Shown: one piece after another, positions 55,367 to 64,000 of the stretch
Position numbering within the stretch: the stretch's first letter is position 1
Layout of the letters: the number at the start of each line of letters is the position of its first letter
Origin: Palaemon carinicauda
Taxonomy: Eukaryota; Arthropoda; Malacostraca; Decapoda; Palaemonidae
Direction of reading: 5' to 3'
Assembly (NCBI RefSeq): GCF_036898095.1
Contig: NC_090766.1
Location: 33,930,348 to 33,994,347, forward strand
Length of the DNA: 64,000 nt
The notes under the pieces: generated by a model
Told to the model about the DNA's origin: nothing
The model's input: the letters and a program-made list of their open reading frames with translations, nothing else
The model's database searches: none
Made by a program: the position numbers and the translations under genes

Positions 55367-56151
55367 CGGAGGGAGAAAGAGGATAAACGTTTCATTCAAG
55401 CCTGCCAGGCGTACGAGTAACGTCGTTATCGTTTTTTGCTCTTCTCCCTAGTCTCTTTAGGGGAAGAAACTAAACGTTTCTAGAGTGATCTAGTGTTTAG
55501 TCTCTTTCCAACCACTGAATTATCTTTCATTAGATTTTTCTGTTACATTGTAATTCTGTTTTCGCAATTACTAACTTTGAGAAAGGATAGAATTGCGTAT
55601 TTCAGGTACAAACCACTTAAAGTTTCGAGTTCAGTGAAATAAGTGCAAACAGAAATCAAAGTGATAAGTGATTAGTGCGTGAGGGTACTTTTGTGCGCGC
55701 CAGTCGTCCTCCCAGTCCGGGACCTCTTGCAAGCTCCCAAGCCCAGGGGAGAAGCAATGTCGAAGGGCATAAGGGTTCAGCAGGCCTTGATCGGCGCACA
55801 GAAGTATTCTCGGTGGTTGTGGGCGTGTCTTACCGAGACCGTCACTCCCACCCGCAGACGATTGAGCCCTTATTTTGCTCGTCTGCAGAAGAGATTAGGG
55901 GAGAAAATAAGGCAGAGTAACGCTGGTCTCAGGTCTCAAGACCTCTTAAACGTTAAGTCCAGACCTATGCCAGACGTACGAAGTTAAAGTTCACAACCCG
56001 AATGCAGTCATTGGGTTAGCTCTGACTCTCCTCAGTCATTAGTTGATTACACTCCGCCTAAGAGGAGTAAGGTTCTGCCACAACAGATCTCTGCTGTTAA
56101 GGCTTTACCTCAGCAGAACTTAGTGTCTGCCGACCCCAAGTTAACTCTACT

Positions 56152-56610
56152 GCAGTCCATACAGTCACAACTTTCGGTCTTGATACGTGAGTGTCGGGCT
56201 GAGAGTGTTGCGCCTCCGCCTCCGCCTACACTCCCCCCCCGCCTATGATCGCTCCGCCTGATCACAGTACCTCCTGCCAGGCGTACGATGTTGTGAACTC
56301 TACTACAGTCCATGCAAGCACAGCTTTCGGACTTGATGCGTGAGTGTCGGGCTGAGAGTGTTGCTCCTCCGCCTCCGCCTACACTCCCTCCACCTACACT
56401 CGCTCCGCCTGATCACAGTACCATCTGCCAGGCGTACGATGTTGTGGACTCTACTACAGTCCATGCAAGCACAGCTTTCGGACTTGATGCGTGAGTGTCG
56501 GGCTGGGAGTGTTGCTCCTCCGCCTCCTCCTACACTCCCTCCACCTACACTCGCTCCGCCTGATCGCAGTACCACCTGCCAGCAGTTCCACCTGCCAGGC
56601 GTACGATGTT
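56152..56610 (+). repeat. Three-copy 151-bp tandem repeat in element F gag
   Basis: Copies start at about 56152, 56304 and 56455 (ACAGTCCATGCAAGCACAGC, TTTCGGACTTGATGCGTGAG). Each encodes the QSxQ-LSDLMRECRA segment plus a Pro-rich tract. As 151 is not a multiple of three, each copy changes the reading frame. Confidence 0.9.
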
Positions 56611-57252
56611 GAGCCACGTGCTGAGTTTGCTGTTCCCTGTGGTGTTCAGCCTCCGCCTTCCTTAAGGCAACCTTTACATTGGGATCAGGAGGATTATACC
56701 TCTCTTCCTCCGCCTCCACTTGCTGCTCCACCAGTGATGCAACACTCGGTTGAGGTACAACAACCTCTCCCGTCCATGAGTCAGTCTCCTCAGCTCTTGC
56801 TGCAGCGAGCTCAACCCTCCACAAGGCAAGCACCACAACACCTTAGCCTTGCGCCTCAGGAGCCTCAGCTTGCGAGACATTTACCTTGTTCTGCGCAGCC
56901 TCTTCCTCATCGCGCTCCGCTCACACCACAGGAACTGGAACTTGCTACTCCGCTTCCGCCAACCGCTCAGCAAGCGCAACCCTTGGGTTCAACCACTCAT
57001 GCTAGGAGTCAGCCTCCTCCACCCATGCGCCTTCCTTCTGCTTGTCTTTTATTCAGCCTTTGCAGACTGAGCCTCAGGTGTTCCCTCATCGGAGTCTTGA
57101 AGAGGAAACCACAACTATTGTTGTTCCAGCTCGTTCTGACTCTGCTGTTCAGCATACCTTACCTCCATTTTCATACCATGGTTTAAACCCCTTGCAAGCA
57201 TGCATAAAGCACTCTAGCACTGGTCATGGAATTTCTGAGAAATGTTAAACGC

Positions 57253-57500
57253 CATGCACACGCTCTGCTTTCCTTACAGCAGGCTCTGCTTACAGCAGGC
57301 TCTGCTTACAGCAGGCTCTGCTTACTACATGCTCAGCATTCAGCATGCTCTGCATTCAGCATGCTCTGCATACAACATGCTCTGCATACAGCATGCTCTG
57401 CATTCAGCATGCTCTGCATACAACATGCTCTACATACAGCATGCTCTGCATACAGCATACTCTGCATACATCATGCTCTGCATACCTTACCGCATGCTTC
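57253..57500 (+). repeat. 15-bp CATGCTCTGCATACA minisatellite in element F gag
   Basis: About 16 tandem units with GCAGGCTCTGCTTACA variants at the start. A 15-bp unit keeps frame, and all three frames are open (MLCIQHALHTTCS-like peptides). Confidence 0.9.
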
Positions 57501-58034
57501 TCAACACATCTTGGGTTGTTGCCAACTCACTAGACTGTCAAGCAGTTTCATAACGTTGCCTTCTAGTCTGCTGCTTTTGCACCAGTGAACCCTCACTCAG
57601 AGAACTTAGCTTTTCTAGGATAAGGTCCCTGTAGATGAGAAAGTTCTTTTCTCCCTCCTTCTGATATTCCCTTGAGGACTCTGTCATTTGGAGGGAGCCT
57701 TTAGCTGCATAACCTCTTATGGACTTTTATTTAAGCATAACATGCTTACAGGGAAGGTAATGGTTCCACTTCAGCCGCTAATCCCGTCTGTTACCACACC
57801 TGCTCCCATAGACCTTGAGCTGTGTTGCATGACATGCAGTCCAAGCTTAGTCCTTGTTAGAGGATTTTTTGTTTACGGAGTCAATGTGTCACGGGGAAGA
57901 CGTTCAACAACCAACAGAAGGGACTTGTTGTGACGCAGTGCGGCAACCTCAGCAACCCGTTAAGGAGTTGTCTGTACGACCCAGACAGTCTAGACAGATT
58001 CGGGTTGTCACTGTACTTCCTCGCTTGCCCATGA

Positions 58035-59519
58035 TTGACAGTTTACAGACTGTGCAGCAGTATCATGATCTTGTGTCCGGCTCCGTCAGACGACTGGCTT
58101 TTAAGAGCTCCCACAAGTCGTCGCTGTCTGGAGATTTTCAAATGGACTATGGATCTGACCAAGGAACTGGGCCTCCTGGTCAATTTTGAGGAGTCTCAGC
58201 TCGTTCCATCCCAGACCATTGTCTCCTTGGGTATGGATCTTCAGAGTCGAGCTTTTCGGACTTGTCCGTCGGCCCCAAGGATCTTCCAAGCCCTAGAATG
58301 CATCCAGAGCATGCTGAGAAGGAACCGATGCTTAGTCAGGCAGTGGATGAGTCTAACAGGGACACTTTCATCGCTGGCCCTGTTCATCGAGTTAGGGAGA
58401 CTCCACCTCCGCCCCCTTCAGTATCATCTAGCTGCTCACTGGATAAAGGACATGACGCTAGAGACGGGCTCAGTTCCTGTTTCCGAAGAGATGAGGTCTA
58501 CTCTAACGTGGTGGAAGAACAGCATTCTTCTCAAGGAAGGTCTACCATTGGCTGTTCAGACCCCCGACCACCGTCTCTTCTCGGACGCATCGGACACGGG
58601 CTGGGGTGCGACACTGGACGGACAGGAATGCTCGGGAACATGGAATCAGGAGCAAAGGACACTTCACTTCTATTGCAAGGAGTTGTTGGCAGTTCATCTG
58701 GCCTTGATAAACTTCAAGTCCCTCCAGCTTAACAAGGTGGTGGAGGTGAACTCCGACTACACCACAGCCTTGGCTTACATCTCCAAGCAGGGAGGGACTC
58801 ATTCGAGGAAGTTGTTCGAGATCACAAGGGACCTCCTCATTTGGTCAAAAGATCGAAAGCTCACGCTGGTAACGAGGCTCATTCAGGGCGATATGAATGT
58901 CATGGCAGATCGCCTCAGCCGGAAGGGTCAGGTCTTCCCCACAGAGTGGACCCTTCACAAGAATGTTTGCAGCAGACTTTGGGCCCTGTGGGGTCAGCCA
59001 ACCATAGATCTATTCGCTACCTCGATGACCAAGAGGCTCCTCTTGTATTGTTCTCCGATTCCAGACCCAGCAGCAGTTCGCGTGGATGCCTTTCTGCTGG
59101 ATTGGTCCCATCTCGACCTGTATGCATTCCCGCCGTTCAAGATTGTCAACAGGGTACTTCAGAAGTTCGCCTCTCACAAAGGGACACGGCTGACGTTGGT
59201 TGCTCCCCTCTGGCCCGCGAGAGAATGGTTCACCGAGGTACTGCAATGGCTGGTCGACGTTCCCAGGACTCTTCCTCCTAGAGTGGACCTTCTGCGTCAA
59301 CCTCACGTAAAGAAGGTACACCCAAACCTCCACGCTCTTCGTCTGACTGCCTTCAGACTATCGAAAGACTCTCAAGAGCTAGAGGCTTTTCGAAGGAGGC
59401 AGCCAGAGCGATTGCCAGAGCAAGGACGACATCCACTCTCAGAGTCTATCAGTCTTTATGGGAAGTCTTCCGAAGCTGGTGCAAGGCCAATGCAGTTTCC
59501 TCAACCAGTACCACTGTAA
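58035..59519 (+). CDS. Element F RT remnant, RNase H and MT-like region
   Basis: Open frame of 494 codons. The RT is represented only from DDWLLRAPTSRRC, immediately after the lost Tyr-Leu of YLDD, so polymerase activity is impossible. RNase H is complete: LFSDASDTGWGATLDG, KELLAVHLALINF, VNSDYTTALAYISKQGG, NVMADRLSRKG; note SDYTT where the others have SDNTT. The MT-like region has TIDLFATSMTKRL, DWSHLDLYAFPPFKIVN and LVAPLWPAREWFTEVL. It ends TAA at 59517-59519 after PQPVPL, overlapping the recombinase frame by about 167 nt. No natural start codon is implied by the ATG at 58035. Confidence 0.88.
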   Translation: MTVYRLCSSIMILCPAPSDDWLLRAPTSRRCLEIFKWTMDLTKELGLLVNFEESQLVPSQTIVSLGMDLQSRAFRTCPSAPRIFQALECIQSMLRRNRCLVRQWMSLTGTLSSLALFIELGRLHLRPLQYHLAAHWIKDMTLETGSVPVSEEMRSTLTWWKNSILLKEGLPLAVQTPDHRLFSDASDTGWGATLDGQECSGTWNQEQRTLHFYCKELLAVHLALINFKSLQLNKVVEVNSDYTTALAYISKQGGTHSRKLFEITRDLLIWSKDRKLTLVTRLIQGDMNVMADRLSRKGQVFPTEWTLHKNVCSRLWALWGQPTIDLFATSMTKRLLLYCSPIPDPAAVRVDAFLLDWSHLDLYAFPPFKIVNRVLQKFASHKGTRLTLVAPLWPAREWFTEVLQWLVDVPRTLPPRVDLLRQPHVKKVHPNLHALRLTAFRLSKDSQELEAFRRRQPERLPEQGRHPLSESISLYGKSSEAGARPMQFPQPVPL

Positions 59520-60418
59520 CCCAGATTGCTGACTTCCTGTTACATCTAAGGAACATAAGATCCCTATCAGCTCCTACGATCAAGGGTTACAGAAGTATGT
59601 TGGCAGCGGTTTTCCGCCACAGAGGCTTGGATCTTTCCTCCAACAAAGATCTACAGGACCTCCTTAGGTCTTTTGAGACCTCAAAAGAACGTCGGTTGTC
59701 CACTCCAGGCTGGAATCTAGACGTGGTCCTAAGGTTCCTAATGTCATCAGGATTTGAACCGCTCCAATCAGCCTCTTTTAAGGACCTCACATTAAAAACT
59801 CTTTTCCTCGTGTGCTTAGCAACAGGTAAAAGAGTAAGTGAGATCCACGCCTTCAGCAGGAACATAGGTTTCACATCTGAAACGGCTACATGTTCCTTGC
59901 AGCTCGGTTTTTTGGCTAAAAACGAGCTTCCTTCCCGTCCTTGGCCTAAGTCGTTCGAGATCCCAAGCCTGTCCAACATGGTGGGGAACGAACTGGAGAG
60001 AGTACTTTGCCCAGTTAGAGCTCTTAAGTACTATCTAAGAAGGTCAAAACCATTACGAGGACAATCAGAAGCCTTATGGTGTGCTATCAAGAAGCCTTCT
60101 CTACCAATGTCTAAGAACTCAGTTTCTTACTACATCAGGCTTCTGATTAGAGAAGCAAATTCTCATCTGAAGGAAGAAGACCTTGCTTTGCTGAAGGTAA
60201 GGACACATGAAGTGAGAGCTGTGGCTACTTCAGTGGCCTTCAAACAGAACCGTTCTCTGCAGAGTGTTATGGATGCAACCTATTGGAGAAGCAAGTCAGT
60301 GTTCGCATCATTCTATCTCAAAGATGTCCAGTCTCTTTACGAGTACTGCTACACCCTGGGTCCATTCGTAGCAACGAATGCAGTAGTAGGCGAGGGCTCA
60401 GCCACTACATTCCCATAA
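59350..60418 (+). CDS. Element F tyrosine recombinase
   Basis: Homology starts SDCLQTIERLSRARGFSKEA inside the MT-like frame's tail and is uninterrupted to the TAA at 60416-60418. It has core-binding segments (VYQSLWEVFRSWC, TIKGYRSMLAAVFRHRG), catalytic Arg in ATGKRVSEIHAF (codon 59831-59833), HEVRAVATSVAF (His, Arg), and TYWRSKSVFASFYLKDV (Trp and Tyr nucleophile), ending SATTFP. All expected residues are present, so the protein could be active. First ATG in frame is at 59597, too late to include the whole domain, so translation probably depends on the upstream frame. Confidence 0.92.
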
Positions 60419-60804
60419 TCCCATAACTTTTTAACCTTTCTCTTGAATACTTTTTATGGGTTGTACGGTCGGCTAAGAAGCCTTCCACATCCTTGTTGAT
60501 TTGGCGGGTGGTCAATTCTTTCTTGAGAAGCGCCAAGGTTAAAGGTTGTGATGAGGTCCTTTAGTATGGGTTGCAGCCCTGTATACTTTAGCACCTTTGA
60601 GTTGATTCAGCCTCCCAAGAGGAACGCTGCGCTCAGTAAGGAAGACGATCTTATTAAAGGCAGAGTAACGGTTCAAGTCGACTTCCTTACCAGGTACTTA
60701 TTATTTCATTGTTATTGTGGATAACTGATTATATGAAATACGGGATACTTAGCTATCCTTTAGTCTTGTACACTGGTTTTTCACCCACCCCCCTGGGTGT
60801 GAAT
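60419..60804. other. Element F 3' noncoding region
   Basis: No gene. It resembles the matching region of E (63300-63693): GGGTTGTACGG..GGCTAAGAAGCCTT, TTGATTTGGCGGGTGGTCAA, and GGTCCTTTAGTATGGGTTGC, so this trailer is conserved between family members. Confidence 0.75.
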
Positions 60805-60895
60805 CAGCTACATGATTATCGGGTAAGTTTAATATTGAAAAATGTTATTTTTATTAATAAAATAAATTTTTGAATATACTTACCCGATAATCATG
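60805..60895. repeat. Element F internal complementary region
   Basis: CATGATTATCGGGTAAGTTT then AATATTGA complements the left end; AAAATGTTATTTTTATTAAT onward complements the right end. Junction at 60838/60839. Confidence 0.96.
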
Positions 60896-61137
60896 ATTTA
60901 ATCGACCCTCCCTTCCTCCCCATAGAGAACCAGTGGACCGAGGAATAATTGAGGAGGTGTCAACAAGAAGTACTTGAGTACCTGGCCACAGGTGGCGCTG
61001 GTAATTACACCCCCTTCTAGTATTGTGATAGCTGGCGTATCCCTCCATAGAATTCTGTCGGGCAACGGAGTTGACAGCTACATGATTATCGGGTAAGTAT
61101 ATTCAAAAATTTATTTTATTAATAAAAATAACATTTT
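60896..61137. repeat. Element F right terminal inverted repeat and terminus
   Basis: 60940-61090 is the inverse of the left repeat. The outward end reads TATCGGGTAAGTATATTCAA then the AT-rich tail to AACATTTT. Confidence 0.95.
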
Positions 61138-62400
61138 CGGGCTTTTCCGTCTGCCCCCCGAATAGAGCAAGCCCTGCTCATAATCCAACGGATGTTGAAG
61201 AGAGAACGCTGCTCAGTCAGGAATTGGATGAGTCTAGTAGGAACTCTATCATCCCTGGAGCAGTTTGTCTCGCTAGGAAGGCTACACCTTCGACCTCTCC
61301 AGTTCCATCTAGCTTTTCACTGGAAAAAGGACAAGACGCTAGAGGCGGTCTCAATCCCGATCTCCGAAACAGTAAAGGCATGCCTGAATTGGTGGAACGA
61401 CAATATCAGTCTAAGAGAGGGACTTCCCCTAGCAGTTCAGAAACCAAACCACGTTCTATTCTCAGACGCATCGGATTTGGGTTGGGGTGCGACCCTGGAC
61501 GGTCGGGAATGCTCAGGTCTGTGGACCTCAAGTCAGAGGAGCATGCACATCAACGGCAAGGAGCTTTTGGCAGTCCGCCTGGCCTTGATGAACTTCGAGA
61601 GTCTCCTTCGAAACAAGGTGGTGGAGATCAACTCGGACAATACCACAGCCTTGGCATACATTTCCAAGCAAGGAGGCACCCACTCCCTGACACTGTACGA
61701 GATCGCAAGGGACCTGCTCATTTGGTCAAGAGATCGAGGCATCTCCCTGTTAACGAGGTTTATCCAGGGCGACTTGAACGTCTTAGCAGATTGCCTCAGT
61801 CGGAAGGGTCAGGTAATTCCTACGGAATGGACCCTCCACAAGGACGTGTGCAAGAGGCTTTGGGCGACTTGGGGTCAACCCACCATAGACCTCTTTGCAA
61901 CCTCGATGACCAAGAGACTTCCAATCTATTGCTCTCCAGTCCCAGACCCAGCAGCAATACATATAGACGCTTTTCTTCTAGATTGGTCTCATCTAGACCT
62001 ATATGCATTCCCACCAATCAAGATTGTCAACAAGGTACTGCAGAAGTTCGCCTCTCACGAAGGGACAAGGTTGACGTTAGTTGCTCCCCTCTGGCCCGCG
62101 AGAGAATGGTTCACCGAGGTACTTCGATGGCTGGTAGACTTTCCAAGAAGTCTTCCTCTAAGAGTAGACCTGTTACGTCAGCCCCACGTAAAGAATGTAC
62201 ACCAAGGCCTCCCCGCTCTTTGTCTGACTGCCTTCAGACTATCGAAAGACTCTCTAGAGCCAGAGGCTTTTCGAAGGAGGCAGCCAGTGCGATTGCAAGA
62301 GCGAGGAGAGCTTCTACCATTAGAGTATACCAATCGAAGTGGGAAATCTTCCGAAACTGGTGCAAGTCAGTATCTGTATCCTCGTCCAGTACCTCTGTAG
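61138..62400 (+). CDS. Element E RT C-terminus, RNase H and MT-like region (after F)
   Basis: Resumes the frame broken at 54400 with FRAFPSAP-type sequence and MLKRERCSVRNWMSLVGTLS. RNase H: VLFSDASDLGWGATLDG, GKELLAVRLALMNF, INSDNTTALAYISKQGG, DLNVLADCLSRKG, giving the D-E-D-D set. The MT-like part follows (TEWTLHKDVCKRLWATWGQP, TIDLFATSMTKRL, DWSHLDLYAFPPIKIVN, LVAPLWPAREWFTEVL), by position and motif like the DIRS adenine-methyltransferase-like domain. Ends TAG at 62398-62400 after PRPVPL. Its final 165 nt overlap the recombinase. Confidence 0.9.
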   Translation, partial: RAFPSAPRIEQALLIIQRMLKRERCSVRNWMSLVGTLSSLEQFVSLGRLHLRPLQFHLAFHWKKDKTLEAVSIPISETVKACLNWWNDNISLREGLPLAVQKPNHVLFSDASDLGWGATLDGRECSGLWTSSQRSMHINGKELLAVRLALMNFESLLRNKVVEINSDNTTALAYISKQGGTHSLTLYEIARDLLIWSRDRGISLLTRFIQGDLNVLADCLSRKGQVIPTEWTLHKDVCKRLWATWGQPTIDLFATSMTKRLPIYCSPVPDPAAIHIDAFLLDWSHLDLYAFPPIKIVNKVLQKFASHEGTRLTLVAPLWPAREWFTEVLRWLVDFPRSLPLRVDLLRQPHVKNVHQGLPALCLTAFRLSKDSLEPEAFRRRQPVRLQERGELLPLEYTNRSGKSSETGASQYLYPRPVPL

Positions 62401-63299
62401 CCCATATCGCTGATTTTCTCTTACACCTGAGAAAGGTTCGCTCCCTTTCAGCTTCCACGATCAAGGGCTACAGGAGCATGTTGGCTTCGGTCTTCCGGCA
62501 TAGAGGCTTAGATCTTTCCAACGATAAAGATCTACAAGATCTCCTTAAGTCTTTTGAAACCTCTAAGGAACGTCGTTTGGCTACTCCTGGATGGAACTTA
62601 GACGTGGTCCTAAGGTTCCTCATGTCAGACAGGTTTGAGCCATTACATTCAGCCTCCCTGAAGGATCTCACTCTTAAGACTCTTTTCCTGGTGTGCTTGG
62701 CCTCGGCTAAAAGAGTCAGTGAACTTCATGCCTTCAGCAAGAACATCGGTTTTTCTACAGAAAAAGCCACTTATTCTCTGCAACTTGGTTTCCTGGCCAA
62801 GAATGAACTGCCTTCTCGTCCTTGGCCTAAATCTTTTGATATTCCTTGCTTATCAGAGATCGTAGGCAACGAACTGGAGAGAGTGTTATGTCCCGTTAGA
62901 GCTCTTAAGTTCTATTTAGCTCATACTAAGCCATTACGAGGTAAATCTGAAGCGTTATGGTGTTCGGTTAGGAAACCATCCTTACCTATGTCAAAGAATG
63001 CTTTGTCATATTTTATCAGATTTTTAATACGAGAAGCCCATTCCCACTTGAGTGAGGAAGACCGATCTTTGCTTAAGGTTAAGACGCACGAGATTAGAGC
63101 TATAGCAACCTCCGTGGCCTTCAAGCAAAATAGATCTCTGCAAAGTATCATGGACGCGACCTTTTGGAGAAGCAAGTCAGTGTTCTCGTCATTTTACTTG
63201 AAAGATGTCCAGACTCTTTACGAGGACTGCTACACACTGGGTCCATTCGTAGTAGCGAGTGCAGTAGTGGGTGAGGGTTCTACCACTACACTTCCCTAA
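62218..63299 (+). CDS. Element E tyrosine recombinase
   Basis: The frame is open from 61224 (691 codons), but recombinase homology starts at about 62218 (SDCLQTIERLSRARGFSKEA). Numbered from 61224: catalytic R497 (ASAKRVSELHAF), H622 and R625 (HEIRAIATS), W648 (TFWRSKSVF) and Y658 (SSFYLKDV). The core-binding part has VYQSKWEIFRNWC and STIKGYRSMLASVFRHRG. It ends TAA at 63297-63299 after STTTLP. It lies in the -1 frame relative to the RNase H/MT gene and overlaps it, so expression by frameshifting or reinitiation is possible. It would insert the element's circular cDNA. Confidence 0.93.
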
Positions 63300-63693
63300 T
63301 TCCAATATCCTTTTTAATCTGTCTCTTGAAATGTTTTTAATATTGTTTTATGGGTTATACGGAAGGCTAAGAAGCCTTTCGCATCCTGGTTGATTTGGCG
63401 GGTGGTCAAAGTCATTTCTTGAGAGCGCCCAGATTAGGGGTTTGATGAGGTCCTGTTAGTATGGGTTGCAACCCTTTATACTTCAGCTCCTGGGAGTCTT
63501 TCAGCATCCTAAGAGGATCGCTGGGCTTCGTGAGGAAGACAGACTTACAAGGCAGAGTAATCGTCTAAGTCGACTTCCTTACCAGGTACCTATATATTTT
63601 GGTTTTGTTATATTGATAACTGTCAAAAACTCTTAGCTTATACGCTGTAAACTTAATTAACTCTGGTCTCTACCCACCGCCTTGGGTGTGAAT
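63300..63693. other. Element E 3' noncoding region
   Basis: No gene. Collinear with the trailer of element F (60419-60804). Confidence 0.75.
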
Positions 63694-63790
63694 CAGCTAT
63701 TATATATTCACCGGTTAAGTTAAATATTTAAAAATGATATTTTAATTATAAAATAAATTTTTGAATATACTTACCCGGTGAATATATAAA
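63694..63790. repeat. Element E internal complementary region
   Basis: CAGCTATTATATATTCACCG, GTTAAGTTAAATATTTAAAA complements the left end. ATGATATTTTAATTATAAAA, TAAATTTTTGAATATACTTA, CCCGGTG complements the right end and predicts the sequence just beyond the window. Confidence 0.93.
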
Positions 63791-63833
63791 TTAAAGGCCC
63801 TCCCTTCCTCCCCAATAGAGACGCAGCGGGACG

Positions 63834-64000
63834 AGAAGAATTGAAGGGTTTGTTTACATGCAAGAGTGGTATCTGACCGATAGTTGGCGCTGGTGGGCAC
63901 ACCCGCAACCTTCATAGCGATCGCTCGCGAGTTTTTTGAGTGTGTTTTCTGTCGAGCCGCTGAGTAGCAGCTATTATATATTCACCGGGTAAGTATATTC
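63834..64000. repeat. Element E right terminal inverted repeat (truncated by window)
   Basis: Inverse of 50780-50940 with one visible mismatch. Outward end reads CACCGGGTAAGTATATTC at the last base. Confidence 0.95.

Larger units (their letters stand above)
54760..58090 (+). pseudogene. Element F gag-like gene, degenerate and internally deleted
   Basis: Begins MADPSLRRKCW, like MADPSQVPRFRKC of element E, then loses similarity through an AT-rich stretch with a short GA run (55339-55360). Homology resumes at 55684 (FVRASRPPSPGPLASSQAQG) and at 56150 (LQSIQSQLSVLIRECRAESV, parallel to ILQDMQSKLASL of E), followed by two expanded repeats. It returns at about 57900-58080 (RQPQQPV, SRQIRVVTV, DSLQTVQQYHDL, parallel to DSSQTVKQLHDV). 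At about 58090 it jumps directly into the middle of the RT. The conserved C-terminal gag block is absent. Confidence 0.75.
54401..61137 (+). mobile_element. DIRS-type retrotransposon F, nested in element E (6,737 bp)
   Basis: Inserted in a TTTTT run of the element E RT gene. Its first bases TCAATATTAAACTTACCCGA and last bases AATAACATTTT are exactly the complements of the two halves of its own ICR (60805-60895; junction 60838/60839), so the limits are precise. No target duplication can be distinguished. The inverted repeats are identical over about 147 bp, indicating a recent insertion. It has lost most of gag's C-terminus and the RT up to the catalytic Asp pair, but RNase H, MT-like region and recombinase are open. 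Confidence 0.96.
50767..64000 (+). mobile_element. DIRS-type retrotransposon E, interrupted by element F, right end cut by the window
   Basis: Left end at about 50767 (ATATTTAACTTAGCCGGTGA); the right inverted repeat runs into the last base of the window. From the ICR (63694-63790) the missing end should be about 30 bp. The inverted repeats match over about 140 bp with one visible mismatch. gag is a single open frame of 819 codons, RT-RNase H-MT is one frame once element F is disregarded, and the recombinase is open. E is therefore the best-preserved autonomous-type copy here, about 6.5 kb without F. It lies in the intron after the exon at 49766, in sense. Confidence 0.95.

Overview
The window looks like nuclear DNA of a crustacean, most probably a decapod shrimp or prawn. 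The basis is the extreme load of long TA, CT, TG/CA and ATT microsatellites, spliceosomal exon/intron structure, tRNA-derived SINEs, LINE remnants, and above all a dense set of DIRS-type tyrosine-recombinase retrotransposons. The species assignment is an inference from genome style, not from a marker gene. No rRNA, tRNA gene, CRISPR array or bacterial operon was seen.

Layout. 1-17142 is accessory DNA: microsatellites, several unrelated minisatellites (2600-2925, 3593-4650, 4859-5117, 9606-10056), two SINE copies plus a third 3' fragment, LINE 3' ends, a TA-flanked inverted-repeat MITE (7520-8160), and one convincing host coding exon on the minus strand (5735-7153) for a single-pass membrane protein of unknown function. 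17143-25116 is DIRS-type element A. 25762-26697 is a foldback element whose ends resemble the right end of element D. About 26866-33383 is DIRS-type element B.

From 33760 to the end runs the plus-strand host gene: four exons (33760-33926, 36670-36811, 48289-48479, 49667-49766) of an acyl-CoA dehydrogenase of the AidB/ACDH-11 type, with consistent splice sites and phases. Its introns are swollen by transposons. The first holds a 5'-truncated LINE (34231-36511). The second holds a Tigger/mariner-like element (37182-48170) that was itself invaded by DIRS-type element D (37411-46050) and by a 499-bp hAT MITE with a perfect 8-bp target duplication (47213-47711). The last holds DIRS-type element E (from about 50767, running off the window), whose reverse transcriptase gene is split by a second, internally deleted relative, F (54401-61137).

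The DIRS-type elements share one plan: terminal inverted repeats; a gag-like gene, Cys-rich at its start where that part survives, variable and repeat-prone in the middle in A, B and F, basic at its end; reverse transcriptase with a YLDD motif; RNase H; a region placed and shaped like the DIRS adenine-methyltransferase-like domain; a tyrosine recombinase; and an internal complementary region (ICR) that joins the reverse complements of both ends. The ICR lets the ends be placed to within a few bases, in D and F to the base. E has open frames except for the F insertion; A, B and D are frameshifted; F has lost the end of gag and most of its RT but keeps RNase H, the MT-like region and recombinase. 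In A, B, E and F the RNase H/MT frame overlaps the recombinase frame by about 165 nt, a dual-coding arrangement retained despite divergence.
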